In this document: piece after piece, positions 44,418-51,993 of the stretch | How the letters are laid out: each line of letters starts with the position of its first letter | How positions within the stretch are numbered: the stretch's first letter is position 1 | Source of the DNA: Thioclava arctica | Lineage (GTDB): Bacteria > Pseudomonadota > Alphaproteobacteria > Rhodobacterales > Rhodobacteraceae | Direction of reading: 5' to 3' | DNA length: 64,000 nucleotides | Assembly (NCBI RefSeq): GCF_040892615.1 | Contig: NZ_JBFRYC010000002.1 | Location: 310,001-374,000 of the forward strand | Translations under genes and position numbers: made by a program | The notes under the pieces: model-generated | What the model saw: the letters and a program-made list of their open reading frames with translations, nothing else | Told to the model about the DNA's origin: nothing | Databases searched by the model: none

Positions 44418-45415
44418 GCGAACATCTCCCGTGCTTGCGTGGCCATGGTTTCCCCCTGCCACCATGCGATCAGATCGTGCAGCCCGATATCGACGGGGAT
44501 CTGGGCCGTAAAGCCAAGCTGTTTGGCGGCCAACGCGCCCGAGGCAAGACGCCGTGGTACCGGGTTGACGTTGCGCTCCGGCGCGTGGGTTGGCACCAAA
44601 TCGGGGCGTCCCATCCCGGCCGACAGCAGTTTCGCCAGTTCCAGCAGCGAGGTTTCGGTTTCGCTGCCGACGTTGAACACCGCATCCGACACCGGCACGC
44701 TGGCCGCCAGAATATTGGCCCGCGCCACGTCGCGCACGTCGATCATATCCATCGTCTGAAGCCCGTCGCCGAACACGATCGGGGGTTCGCCATTGGCGAT
44801 CCGCTCCATCCAGCGCACCATGACCTCGGTGTAGCGACCATGCAGGTCCATGCGCGGGCCATAGACGTTGAAATAGCGCAGCGCGACATAGTCCAGCCCA
44901 TACATATCGTTGAACGAGCGCAGCATCCCCTCGCCAAAAGCCTTGGCTGCACCGTAAAGCGTGCGATTGGGATAGGGCGGCTCGGATTCGGTGGTCGGGA
45001 AATTTTCGGCCAAGCCATAGATCGAGGCCGAAGACGCCATCACCACCTTACGGGTGCCTGCGCGCTGACACATCTGCAACAGATCAAAGGTCGCCTGCAC
45101 CATCACCGACATCGCCTCATCGGGTTCGGCAGCGCAATGGGTGATACGCAAAGCGGCCTGATGAAACACGGTATCGGTCCCCGCAACAAGGCGCTCCATC
45201 AGATCGCTGTCGCGAATATCGCCCTCGATCAGCTTGACCCGCTTGTCGCCCAGCGCCGTTGCAAGATTTTCACGCCGGCCCCGCACCATGTTATCAACCA
45301 CGATGATCTCGCTGCAATTCTCGGCCAGCAGAAGATCGACGATATGCGACCCGACAAAGCCACTTCCGCCGGTCACCAAAACGCGCTTGTTCGCCAGAAT
45401 ACCTTGAGTGCTCAT
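44414..45415 (-). CDS. NAD-dependent nucleotide-sugar epimerase/dehydratase (SDR)
   Basis: This 333-residue extended SDR has RVLVTGGSGFVGSHIVDLL, the VMASSASIYGLAENFP serine, the YGAAKAFGE catalytic Tyr-Lys pair and LRYFNVYGPRMD. The QTMDMIDVRDVARANILA segment resembles UDP-hexose 4-epimerases and related enzymes. ATG 45415 follows AAGGATAGTCCC. It sits between the two aminotransferase genes, so it probably epimerises a nucleotide-linked amino sugar; whether it is an epimerase or a dehydratase is not settled by the motifs. Confidence 0.85.
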   Translation of the reverse strand: MSTQGILANKRVLVTGGSGFVGSHIVDLLLAENCSEIIVVDNMVRGRRENLATALGDKRVKLIEGDIRDSDLMERLVAGTDTVFHQAALRITHCAAEPDEAMSVMVQATFDLLQMCQRAGTRKVVMASSASIYGLAENFPTTESEPPYPNRTLYGAAKAFGEGMLRSFNDMYGLDYVALRYFNVYGPRMDLHGRYTEVMVRWMERIANGEPPIVFGDGLQTMDMIDVRDVARANILAASVPVSDAVFNVGSETETSLLELAKLLSAGMGRPDLVPTHAPERNVNPVPRRLASGALAAKQLGFTAQIPVDIGLHDLIAWWQGETMATQAREMFA

Positions 45416-45419
45416 GGGA

Positions 45420-46541
45420 CTATCCTTGCATTTCCATTGGCGCCATCGCGCCGGCAAATCGGTTCACCGACTCCACGATATGATCGACATGCTTGTCCGT
45501 GAGATCGGGATGGATCGGCAGCGAGACGGTGGTGTCGGCATAGGCCTCGGCCACCGGAAAATCGCCGCGCGAATAGCCCATGCGGGCATAGGCGGGTTGC
45601 AGATGCACCGGCAACGGGTAGTGCACACTGGTGGGCACGCTGGCGGTTTCCAGATTGGCTTGGAACTCGGCGCGATTGGCGACACGAATGGCATAGACAT
45701 GACCGACATGATCCTCGCCAAACGGCCCCTTGGCGCGTGAAATGTCAGGCGCGAGCCCCTCGTGATACATATTGGCGATCCGGCGCCGCGCAGCATTCCA
45801 CGCATCCAGATGGCGCAGCTTTACGTCAAGGATCGCGCCCTGCACGGCATCCATGCGGAAATTGTAGCCCTCGACCACATGGTTGCCTTTGCCTTTTTGG
45901 CCCCAGTCGCGCAGGCAGCGCACCTTCTCATCCAACTCTGCCGAACTGGTGACAATCGCGCCACCCTCACCACATGCGCCAAGGTTCTTGCCGGGATAAA
46001 AGCTGAAACAGCCGATATCGCCGAATGTACCCGCACGCTGCGTGCCCCGCTGCGCGCCATGCGCCTGCGCGGCGTCTTCGATCACCAGCAAGCCATGACG
46101 GCGCGCAATCGCGACGATGGCCTCCATATCGGCCAACCGACCGTGCAAATGCACCGGCAAGATCGCGCGGGTACGTGGCGAAATCGCGGCTTTGATCCCG
46201 CGTGGGTCCATGTTCCAGGTCTCGGGGTCGATATCGACCAGCACCGGGGTTGCACCCGTATAAAGAATGGCCGCGATCGTGGCGACGAAGGTGGAGGGCG
46301 TGGTGATGACCTCATCGCCCGGCCCGATCCCAGCGGCCAGCAGCGCCAGATGCAGCGCTGAGGTGCCACTGCTGACACCAATCGCAGACCCCGCGCCACA
46401 ATAGAGCGCGAAGTTCTCTTCAAAGGACTCGACCGGCTCGCCCAGCACATAATTCCCGCTGCGCAAGACCTGCAACACGGCCTCTTCGATCTCGGGGGCG
46501 ATGGCGCGATACTGGGCGCGAAGGTTCAGGAACGGGATCAT
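45420..46541 (-). CDS. DegT/DnrJ/EryC1/StrS aminotransferase, WbpE/WlbC-like
   Basis: This 373-residue PLP aminotransferase has MIPFLNLRAQYRAIAPEIEE, LGEPVESFEENFALYCG, the AAQAHGAQRGTQRAG segment and the PLP lysine in CFSFYPGKNLGACGEGG. The sequence start and the FYPGKNLG motif are typical of WbpE/WlbC, which convert UDP-3-keto-GlcNAcA to UDP-GlcNAc(3NH2)A. The oxidoreductase and acetyltransferase genes directly upstream are the other two enzymes of that pathway and overlap in a coupled chain, which supports the assignment. Confidence 0.88.
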   Translation of the reverse strand: MIPFLNLRAQYRAIAPEIEEAVLQVLRSGNYVLGEPVESFEENFALYCGAGSAIGVSSGTSALHLALLAAGIGPGDEVITTPSTFVATIAAILYTGATPVLVDIDPETWNMDPRGIKAAISPRTRAILPVHLHGRLADMEAIVAIARRHGLLVIEDAAQAHGAQRGTQRAGTFGDIGCFSFYPGKNLGACGEGGAIVTSSAELDEKVRCLRDWGQKGKGNHVVEGYNFRMDAVQGAILDVKLRHLDAWNAARRRIANMYHEGLAPDISRAKGPFGEDHVGHVYAIRVANRAEFQANLETASVPTSVHYPLPVHLQPAYARMGYSRGDFPVAEAYADTTVSLPIHPDLTDKHVDHIVESVNRFAGAMAPMEMQG

Positions 46542-47557
46542 GACGCCTCTCTTTTCTGGCCAAGTTCGACGGGAAAGCCCCGACGCGTTGTGGAAAGGGT
46601 TGCCGCCGCGAGCAGTTCGACCACCCGCAGCCCGCCGACCCCATCGGTCAGAGGCGTGGCTTTGGTGTCGATGCAGCGTGCGAATTCCTGAACTTCGGTG
46701 ACCAGTGCCTCTTTCGAGGACAGCGCGGGCGCACGCATGTCACCCAAGCGATACGAGACCAGCGGCTCATAGCGATCAACCCCGGGGGCAGCGCCACGGT
46801 CATAGACCTTGACCTTCTCGCTGGTCTGCATGTCGTCATAGATCACCATGCGCTGACTGCCACCGATCACGGTCTGGCGGATCTTGACCGGAGCCAGCCA
46901 GTTCACATTGAGATAGGCCATCACCCCGTCGTCATAATAGATCGACAGATGCGCCATATTGGCCGGGCTGCCCGCGATGCAGGTCGCCGCACTGGCCGAG
47001 ACCGCAATCGGGCTGGCCCCGAGAAGGTGGTCGAGAATAGCAATGTCATGCACCGCGAGATCCCAGATCACATCGACATCGCGCTGGAAAATCCCAAGGT
47101 TCACCCGCGTGGAGTCGTAATAATACATCTTGCCGAGTTCGCCCGATGACATCAGCTCTGAAATCTTCTGCACCGCTCCGGTATAGATGAAGGTGTGATC
47201 GACCATCAGGATCACGCCTTTATGGGCGGCCGCTTCGACCAGTTTGGCCGCGCGCAAAGGCGTGTCGGCCATCGGCTTTTCGACCAGCACATGCTTGCCC
47301 GCCTGAATGGCCGCCATCGCCAGATCGTAATGGCTGGCGACGGGCGTGGCGATCATCACCGCATCGACTTTGGGATCCGCGATCATCTCATAGATATCGG
47401 TGCTCAGGCGGGCCGCCGGGTGGCGCTGTGCTGCGCGCCCCAAGGCCTTGCTGTCACGATCCGCGATCATCTCGACGCGCGCACAGCCCGATTCCGAGAC
47501 CGCACGGGCGAGGTTGGGGCCCCAATAGCCGTATCCTGCGACTCCTACGTTGATCAT
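46538..47557 (-). CDS. Gfo/Idh/MocA oxidoreductase, WbpB/WlbA-like
   Basis: This 339-residue NAD-dependent oxidoreductase starts INVGVAGYGYWGPNLARAV and has the EKPMADT motif (HVLVEKPMADTPLRAAKLVE) and DLAVHDIAILDHLLG, the catalytic Lys and His regions of WlbA/WbpB, which oxidise UDP-GlcNAc uronate at C3. It is coupled by ATGA overlaps to the acetyltransferase upstream and the aminotransferase downstream. The frame further upstream (to 47740) lies inside the acetyltransferase and is ignored. The preceding 6-dehydrogenase (WbpA) is missing from the window. Confidence 0.88.
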   Translation of the reverse strand: MINVGVAGYGYWGPNLARAVSESGCARVEMIADRDSKALGRAAQRHPAARLSTDIYEMIADPKVDAVMIATPVASHYDLAMAAIQAGKHVLVEKPMADTPLRAAKLVEAAAHKGVILMVDHTFIYTGAVQKISELMSSGELGKMYYYDSTRVNLGIFQRDVDVIWDLAVHDIAILDHLLGASPIAVSASAATCIAGSPANMAHLSIYYDDGVMAYLNVNWLAPVKIRQTVIGGSQRMVIYDDMQTSEKVKVYDRGAAPGVDRYEPLVSYRLGDMRAPALSSKEALVTEVQEFARCIDTKATPLTDGVGGLRVVELLAAATLSTTRRGFPVELGQKREAS

Positions 47558-48132
47558 GTCCGGTCCTCCGGTTGCTGTGACGAATGTGTCTGAGAAGGGG
47601 ATTGGCCGCTGCCTTGCGCAGATGGCACATCCCCGATGATGCGCGCGGGCACGCCCGCCACGACGGTGCGCGCGGGCACGTTGCGCGTGACCACGGCCCC
47701 CGCGCCGATCAAGGCTCCCGGGCCAATCGAGATGCCGCAAAGAATGGTCGCGTTGGACCCGATGGACGCGCCGCGCCCGATCACAGTCTCAAGGCATTCC
47801 CAATCCTGCGCGCCTTTCAGCGAGCCGTCGGGATTGGTGCTGGCGGGATACATATCATTGGTGAACATCACGCCGTGGCCGACGAAGACCTCATCTTCAA
47901 GGGTGACGCCGCTACAGATGAAACTGTGCGAAGACACCTTGCAGCGCGCTCCGATCCGGGTGCCTGACTGGATCTCTACGAACGGGCCAATCTGGGTGTG
48001 ACTGCCAATGCTACAGCCATAGATGTTCACAAGATCAGGGTGCGTGATCTTTACGTCTTTGCCGAGAGAACAATTCACGATTGGCACATCACTGATCCGT
48101 TGCTGGGCCGCAGGGTCTGACGAGAGAGCCAC
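47554..48132 (-). CDS. Sugar N-acetyltransferase, WbpD/WlbB-like
   Basis: This 192-residue left-handed beta-helix acyltransferase has IGPFVEIQSGTRIGARCKV, SSHSFICSGVTLEDEVFVG and HGVMFTNDMYPAS, nearly the WlbB/WbpD consensus, then IGSNATILCGISIGPGALIG. It would acetylate the 3-amino group of UDP-GlcNAc(3NH2)A. The start is GTG 48132 with a distant GGGA site; a GTG 15 codons in is possible. It is the first gene of the five-gene tailoring operon. The C-terminal 25 residues are Ser/Gln-rich and not part of the fold. Confidence 0.88.
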   Translation of the reverse strand: MALSSDPAAQQRISDVPIVNCSLGKDVKITHPDLVNIYGCSIGSHTQIGPFVEIQSGTRIGARCKVSSHSFICSGVTLEDEVFVGHGVMFTNDMYPASTNPDGSLKGAQDWECLETVIGRGASIGSNATILCGISIGPGALIGAGAVVTRNVPARTVVAGVPARIIGDVPSAQGSGQSPSQTHSSQQPEDRT

Positions 48133-48727
48133 TGGCAGCGTTTATCCCTAGGACAAAGCTGACAAATCACGCGCCGATAAAGAACCGCGCTATTGGGCGT
48201 AGCGCGTTGCGGATCGGGGGAAATGGGCTGTGCTGTGCCACCGCCAAACGCCGTGCAGGCACCGCTGATTTGCGTGATGGCGCGCCAAAAGGCACAGGCG
48301 CATCTGCAAGCGCGCGCCCTTTTGACACCCGCGCTTCCGCCAAATGCGCCCCAGCCTGACCATTCGGAGGAGCCCGCAAATCTTGCCCGGACAGCCCAAG
48401 CAAGTGCGCCTTCGCAAGCACGAAAACGAGTCGCGTTTCGCTCTGTCAGGCAACCAGATATCGCCGTCGACAAGCGGATGATCGCCAAATAGCGGCATTT
48501 TTTACGGATTTAGCCCTGTCGCAAGGCCTTAATCGGCAACAATCCGCGCATCAGATTCGCAAGACCTCTCTCGGGCCAAGTTGCTGAGGACGGGATGAAA
48601 ATTTCGACGCGTTTGGGGCCGAAGACTCGGATCGGCATGAAATGCACCCATCCTTTGTAGGTTGCCGCTTATGCGCCCAGCCCTGTCTGACGTTTAAGGA
48701 TTCCCAATGCTATCAATCCCTCGCAAT

Positions 48728-48739
48728 ATGCAATTGATC
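48728..48739 (+). promoter_or_regulatory. ATGCAA-TT-GATC motif upstream of beta-helix gene
   Basis: ATGCAATTGATC lies about 90 bases before the ATG. A similar ATGCAACGATC precedes the second large gene, and TTGCATGATC precedes the secretion operon. Possible common regulator site; speculative. Confidence 0.25.
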
Positions 48740-48751
48740 GAAGCAAAAGAT

Positions 48752-48809
48752 CTTTCGGCCGATGCCACTACTTCAAAAGAAGTAGCCCCACAGAACGCAA
48801 GGCCGAAAG
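48752..48809 (+). promoter_or_regulatory. Nested hairpin leader of the beta-helix gene
   Basis: The outer arms CTTTCGGCC (48752-48760) and GGCCGAAAG (48801-48809) pair perfectly, and inside them CTACTTC (48768-48774) and GAAGTAG (48779-48785) form a tight hairpin with an AAAA loop. The structure ends 7 bases before the GGAGG ribosome site (48816-48820), so it could control translation or mRNA stability. No known riboswitch family was recognised. Confidence 0.5.
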
Positions 48810-48825
48810 CCCATTGGAGGCGAAC

Positions 48826-51693
48826 ATGACTGTTTACTATGTCGACACGAACGGCAACGACAACGCGAACGGCAGCTCAGGCTCTCCGTTTCGCACCATC
48901 AACCAGGCGCTCAATGCCAATCTCAACCCTGGAGATGAGATTGTTGTGCGCCCGGGAACCTATAACGAAGCGCTCAATATCGACCAAGGTGGCTCGGCGG
49001 CAGGCGACGTCACCATTCGCGCAGAAACCCCCGGCACAGCCCTGATCCGTCCCCCCTCAGGGTCGTGGAACGCGATCAGCGTGAATGCGAACTATGTGAA
49101 GATCGAGGGCTTTGACATCGCCAACGCCAATGGCGACGGGATCGAGGCCAACAGCGTCCATCACATCACTATTGCCGACAATATCGTGCACAACAACGCC
49201 GAGTCGGGCATCCAGTTCAACTACTCGGAATTCATCACCGTCGTCGGCAACGAGACCTATGGCAACGCCTCGTCGGGTTGGTTTTCGGGTATCTCGATCT
49301 ATCAAAACCGCAATGTCAGCGGCGATACGACGACGCCCGGATATCGCACGATCATCAAAGACAACATCACCCATGACAACGTAACGCAAAGCGGTGCGCA
49401 TACCGATGGCAACGGCATCATCATCGATGATTTCCAAAGCACTCAAACCTCCGGTTATCCGAATTACACCTACCCCACGCTGGTCGAGAACAACGTCTCT
49501 TACGGCAATGGCGGCAAGGGTATTCAGGTCACCTGGAGCGACTATGTGACGGTGAGCAACAACACCGCCTATCACAACAATGTCGATCTGCAGAATGACG
49601 GCACCTGGCGCGGTGAAATCTCGAATGCGCAGTCGAGCAACAACACCTTCGTCAACAACATCGCCGTGGCCGATCCCAGCATCAATGGCAATAACACCGC
49701 GATCGATAACAACTCGTATGGTGGCTATTCCAACGACAATGTCGTCTGGCAAGACAACGTGCTGTATAATGGCACGGACGGAAAGCTCTCGGTCTCGACG
49801 GATGGCGGCAATGCGGCCCCAAGCGCGGCTGATGGCAACCTGATCGGCGTCGATCCGCAATTCGTCGATCCCGCGAATGGCGATTTCAGCCTTGCCTCGG
49901 GCTCGGCCGCGATTGACCTTGGCGCCTCTGTAGGGGGCTCTGACTCGGTTGTTTCGCCCCCCAGCACCCCAGACCCTGTCGTCACCCCCGACCCCGTCGT
50001 GACACCCGACCCGGTACCAGCTCCTGGTACACCCGCAGTCGAAAACACGGCCCCCGTGGCGCATGACGATATCAACTTTGAGACCACGCCAACCACGCCC
50101 TTGGTCTTGAAAGAGGCGCAACTGCTGTCCAATGACACGGATGCGGATGGCGATGTTCTGGTGTTGACCAATATCGTCGGCACCACGAAGGGCAGCGCGG
50201 TGATGAACGATCAGCACGAGATCACCTTCACGCCCGACAGCACGGCCAGTGGCACGGCAAGCGTGACCTATCGTGTGTCTGATCAGCAAGGCGGCACGGA
50301 TACCGCAACGGCCTTTATCGACATCACCGCAGCTTCGGCACCCACGACGCCCGATACCACTCCCCCTGCCGCCGATGACGCAGTTTACAGCGTCTGGTCG
50401 GCGTCGGACACGCCTGCCATCACCGCAGGGAACGACCATAACTCGGTCGAGCTGGGGATGCGCTTTGAGGTCACTGCCGATGGCGAGATCGATGCCGTGC
50501 GCGTCTATCGCGGCGAGGGCAACACCTCGACGATGCCCGCCACGCTGTGGGACGCCGATGGCAACAAGATCGCCACGGCAACCCTGTCGGATACCGGAAC
50601 AGCGGGCTGGCAACAGGTCGCCTTCGATACCCCGGTGCAGGTTTCGGCGGGCGATAGCTATGTGATCTCGTATCACGCCCCGCAAGGCCAATACGCGGTG
50701 AGCCAGAACTACTTCGACGATACCATGTCGACGGGTCCGATCTCGACCGAGGCCAATGCGGGCGTCTATAGCTACGGCTCACAATCCGCGCTGCCGACTC
50801 AAAGCTACCACGCCAGCAACTACTGGGTGGATGTGGTCTTTGACGAAGGCAATTCGGGCGCGGCCCCCACGGACCCGACACCCGAGCCGGTTGTGGATCC
50901 GGTCGTTGACCCGGTCACGCCCCCGGTCACGCCGCCGACCACGGACACCAGCGTTCCCGCCAACGACGCGCTTTACAGCGTCTGGTCGGCGTCGGACACA
51001 CCTGCCGTCACCGCAGAGAACGACCATAACTCGGTCGAGCTGGGGATGCGCTTTGAGGTCACTGCCGATGGCGAGATCGATGCCGTGCGCGTCTATCGCG
51101 GCGAGGGCAACACCTCGACGATGCCCGCCACGCTATGGGACGCCGATGGCAACAAGATCGCCACGGCAACCCTGTCGGATACCGGAACAGCGGGCTGGCA
51201 ACAGGTCGCCTTCGATACCCCGGTGCAGGTTTCGGCGGGCGACAGCTATGTGATCTCGTATCACGCCCCGCAAGGCCAATATGCGGTGAGCCAGAACTAC
51301 TTCGACGATACCATGTCGACGGGTCCGATCTCGACCGAGGCCAATGCGGGCGTCTATAGCTACGGCTCACAATCCGCGCTGCCGACCCAAAGCTACCACG
51401 CCAGTAACTACTGGGTGGATGTGGTCTTTGACGCCGGCAACGGAGTGGACGCCAACGCCGATGAGTTTGTGTTCACGCCGGACACGCAAAGCGCTGTGGC
51501 TTCCAACCTGTCCGCCGCACCTTTGGACGTGGCAGCACCCGCAACGGATGTCGCGGCTGCGACCCATGATGCTTCATCCGTCGACCCGGCCACGATTGAT
51601 CCCGCCGCAGCAGATAGCCTGCCTGCGCTTGAGACCTCTCATGTCTTTGGGCACCATTCTGGCTGGTCGTTCTGGGGCGACATGGCAAGCTGA
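48826..51693 (+). CDS. Large secreted parallel beta-helix protein with two DUF4082 domains
   Basis: This 955-residue protein has no signal peptide. Residues 1-370 form a right-handed parallel beta-helix (YYVDTNGNDNANGSSGSPF, VVRPGTYNEALNIDQGG, many NNV/NNT turns) as in polysaccharide lyases and epimerases. A Pro/Asp/Val linker, a cadherin-like domain (about 405-505), DUF4082 copy 1 (520-674), a Pro/Thr linker, DUF4082 copy 2 (716-870) and an Ala-rich tail follow. There are no RTX nonapeptides. ATG 48826 has GGAGG 5 nt upstream. The nearby type I exporter and EPS genes suggest export and action on the polymer (inference). Catalytic residues could not be assigned. Confidence 0.87.
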   Translation: MTVYYVDTNGNDNANGSSGSPFRTINQALNANLNPGDEIVVRPGTYNEALNIDQGGSAAGDVTIRAETPGTALIRPPSGSWNAISVNANYVKIEGFDIANANGDGIEANSVHHITIADNIVHNNAESGIQFNYSEFITVVGNETYGNASSGWFSGISIYQNRNVSGDTTTPGYRTIIKDNITHDNVTQSGAHTDGNGIIIDDFQSTQTSGYPNYTYPTLVENNVSYGNGGKGIQVTWSDYVTVSNNTAYHNNVDLQNDGTWRGEISNAQSSNNTFVNNIAVADPSINGNNTAIDNNSYGGYSNDNVVWQDNVLYNGTDGKLSVSTDGGNAAPSAADGNLIGVDPQFVDPANGDFSLASGSAAIDLGASVGGSDSVVSPPSTPDPVVTPDPVVTPDPVPAPGTPAVENTAPVAHDDINFETTPTTPLVLKEAQLLSNDTDADGDVLVLTNIVGTTKGSAVMNDQHEITFTPDSTASGTASVTYRVSDQQGGTDTATAFIDITAASAPTTPDTTPPAADDAVYSVWSASDTPAITAGNDHNSVELGMRFEVTADGEIDAVRVYRGEGNTSTMPATLWDADGNKIATATLSDTGTAGWQQVAFDTPVQVSAGDSYVISYHAPQGQYAVSQNYFDDTMSTGPISTEANAGVYSYGSQSALPTQSYHASNYWVDVVFDEGNSGAAPTDPTPEPVVDPVVDPVTPPVTPPTTDTSVPANDALYSVWSASDTPAVTAENDHNSVELGMRFEVTADGEIDAVRVYRGEGNTSTMPATLWDADGNKIATATLSDTGTAGWQQVAFDTPVQVSAGDSYVISYHAPQGQYAVSQNYFDDTMSTGPISTEANAGVYSYGSQSALPTQSYHASNYWVDVVFDAGNGVDANADEFVFTPDTQSAVASNLSAAPLDVAAPATDVAAATHDASSVDPATIDPAAADSLPALETSHVFGHHSGWSFWGDMAS
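50384..50845 (+). repeat. DUF4082-coding direct repeat, copy 1
   Basis: This 462-base unit encodes the first DUF4082 domain and recurs at a constant offset of 588 bases with about eight base differences by eye, only two of them changing the protein (I to V and G to E near the domain start). This indicates a recent duplication or gene conversion. Confidence 0.9.
50972..51433 (+). repeat. DUF4082-coding direct repeat, copy 2
   Basis: This is the second 462-base copy, with no insertions or deletions relative to copy 1. The linker between the copies (50846-50971) is Pro/Val/Thr-rich and not repeated, so the unit of duplication is the domain itself. Confidence 0.9.
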
Positions 51694-51728
51694 TCGACGC
51701 CACGCCCAAGGCGTAGCACGCAATCCCG

Positions 51729-51758
51729 ACGCGTCCGGCTTTTGCCGGGCGCGTTTTT
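51729..51758 (+). terminator. Rho-independent terminator after the beta-helix gene
   Basis: ACGCGTCCGGC (51729-51739), loop TTTT, GCCGGGCGCGT (51744-51754) pair with one G-T wobble and are followed directly by a TTTTT run. It is the clearest intrinsic terminator of the window, 36 bases after the stop. Confidence 0.85.
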
Positions 51759-51862
51759 CGTTCTGGCCCCCCTCGCCTTTTGACGCCCTGAGCCGGCTCC
51801 CAACCCGCCCTTTGATCCACGCGATCGTCAATCCGAAGATCGGCGCACCCACCCACCCCCAT

Positions 51863-51880
51863 TTGCATAATGCAACGATC
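51863..51880 (+). promoter_or_regulatory. Palindrome TTGCAT-A-ATGCAA with GATC, upstream of second large gene
   Basis: TTGCAT-A-ATGCAA is a perfect 6-1-6 palindrome followed by CGATC, 114 bases before the ATG. Its right half resembles the elements before the beta-helix gene and the secretion operon. The 6-1-6 geometry also matches the palindrome before the luxR-type gene (21422-21434). Confidence 0.35.
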
Positions 51881-51889
51881 AATCGGTGG

Positions 51890-51964
51890 GGAAGAATCAG
51901 CCGTTCGGTGAGTATTCCCACGACGCGATCGCGCGCAGACTGTGGCTCGATAGGGCTGATTTCC
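51890..51964 (+). promoter_or_regulatory. Inverted-repeat leader of the second large gene
   Basis: GGAA-GA-ATCAGCC (51890-51902) pairs with GGCTGATTTCC (51954-51964): 11 pairs with a two-base bulge, enclosing about 51 bases. It ends 29 bases before the ATG, much like the leader of the first large gene, although the arm sequences differ. Confidence 0.45.
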
Positions 51965-51993
51965 GGCCAGACGCAGAAAAAGGGCGACACGTC

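Larger units (their letters stand above)
48133..48825. other. Long intergenic region between tailoring operon and beta-helix gene
   Basis: These 693 bases hold the promoter of the tailoring operon at the left and that of the beta-helix gene at the right. A perfect 7-base hairpin, CGCGCTA (48186-48192) with TAGCGCG (48200-48206), lies at the left. The frames in this stretch (for example 48193-48492) lack ribosome sites and family motifs. The part from 48490 on is less GC-rich and contains the leader described separately. Confidence 0.4.
51694..51993 (+). other. Intergenic region between the two large secreted-protein genes
   Basis: These 300 bases contain a strong terminator (51729-51758), then the palindromic motif at 51863-51880 and an inverted-repeat leader (51890-51964) before the second gene. 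The arrangement argues for a separate promoter for the second gene. A GTG-initiated upstream extension of that gene (from 51886) runs through the leader and is not accepted. Confidence 0.5.

Noticed and set aside
48193..48492. 99-codon frame upstream of the beta-helix gene
   Set aside because: TTG start without a ribosome site, no family resemblance, competing frames on both strands.
49057..50691. 544-codon open frame antisense to the beta-helix gene
   Set aside because: It is a GC-driven shadow: no ribosome site, no family motifs, and the opposite strand codes a well-structured repeat protein.
50384..51433. CRISPR-like direct repeats
   Set aside because: The two repeats are 462-base in-frame protein domains, not short repeats with spacers.
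51886..51993. GTG-initiated 36-residue N-terminal extension of the second giant protein
   Set aside because: It runs through the inverted-repeat leader, has basic residues unlike the rest, and the downstream ATG has a ribosome site.
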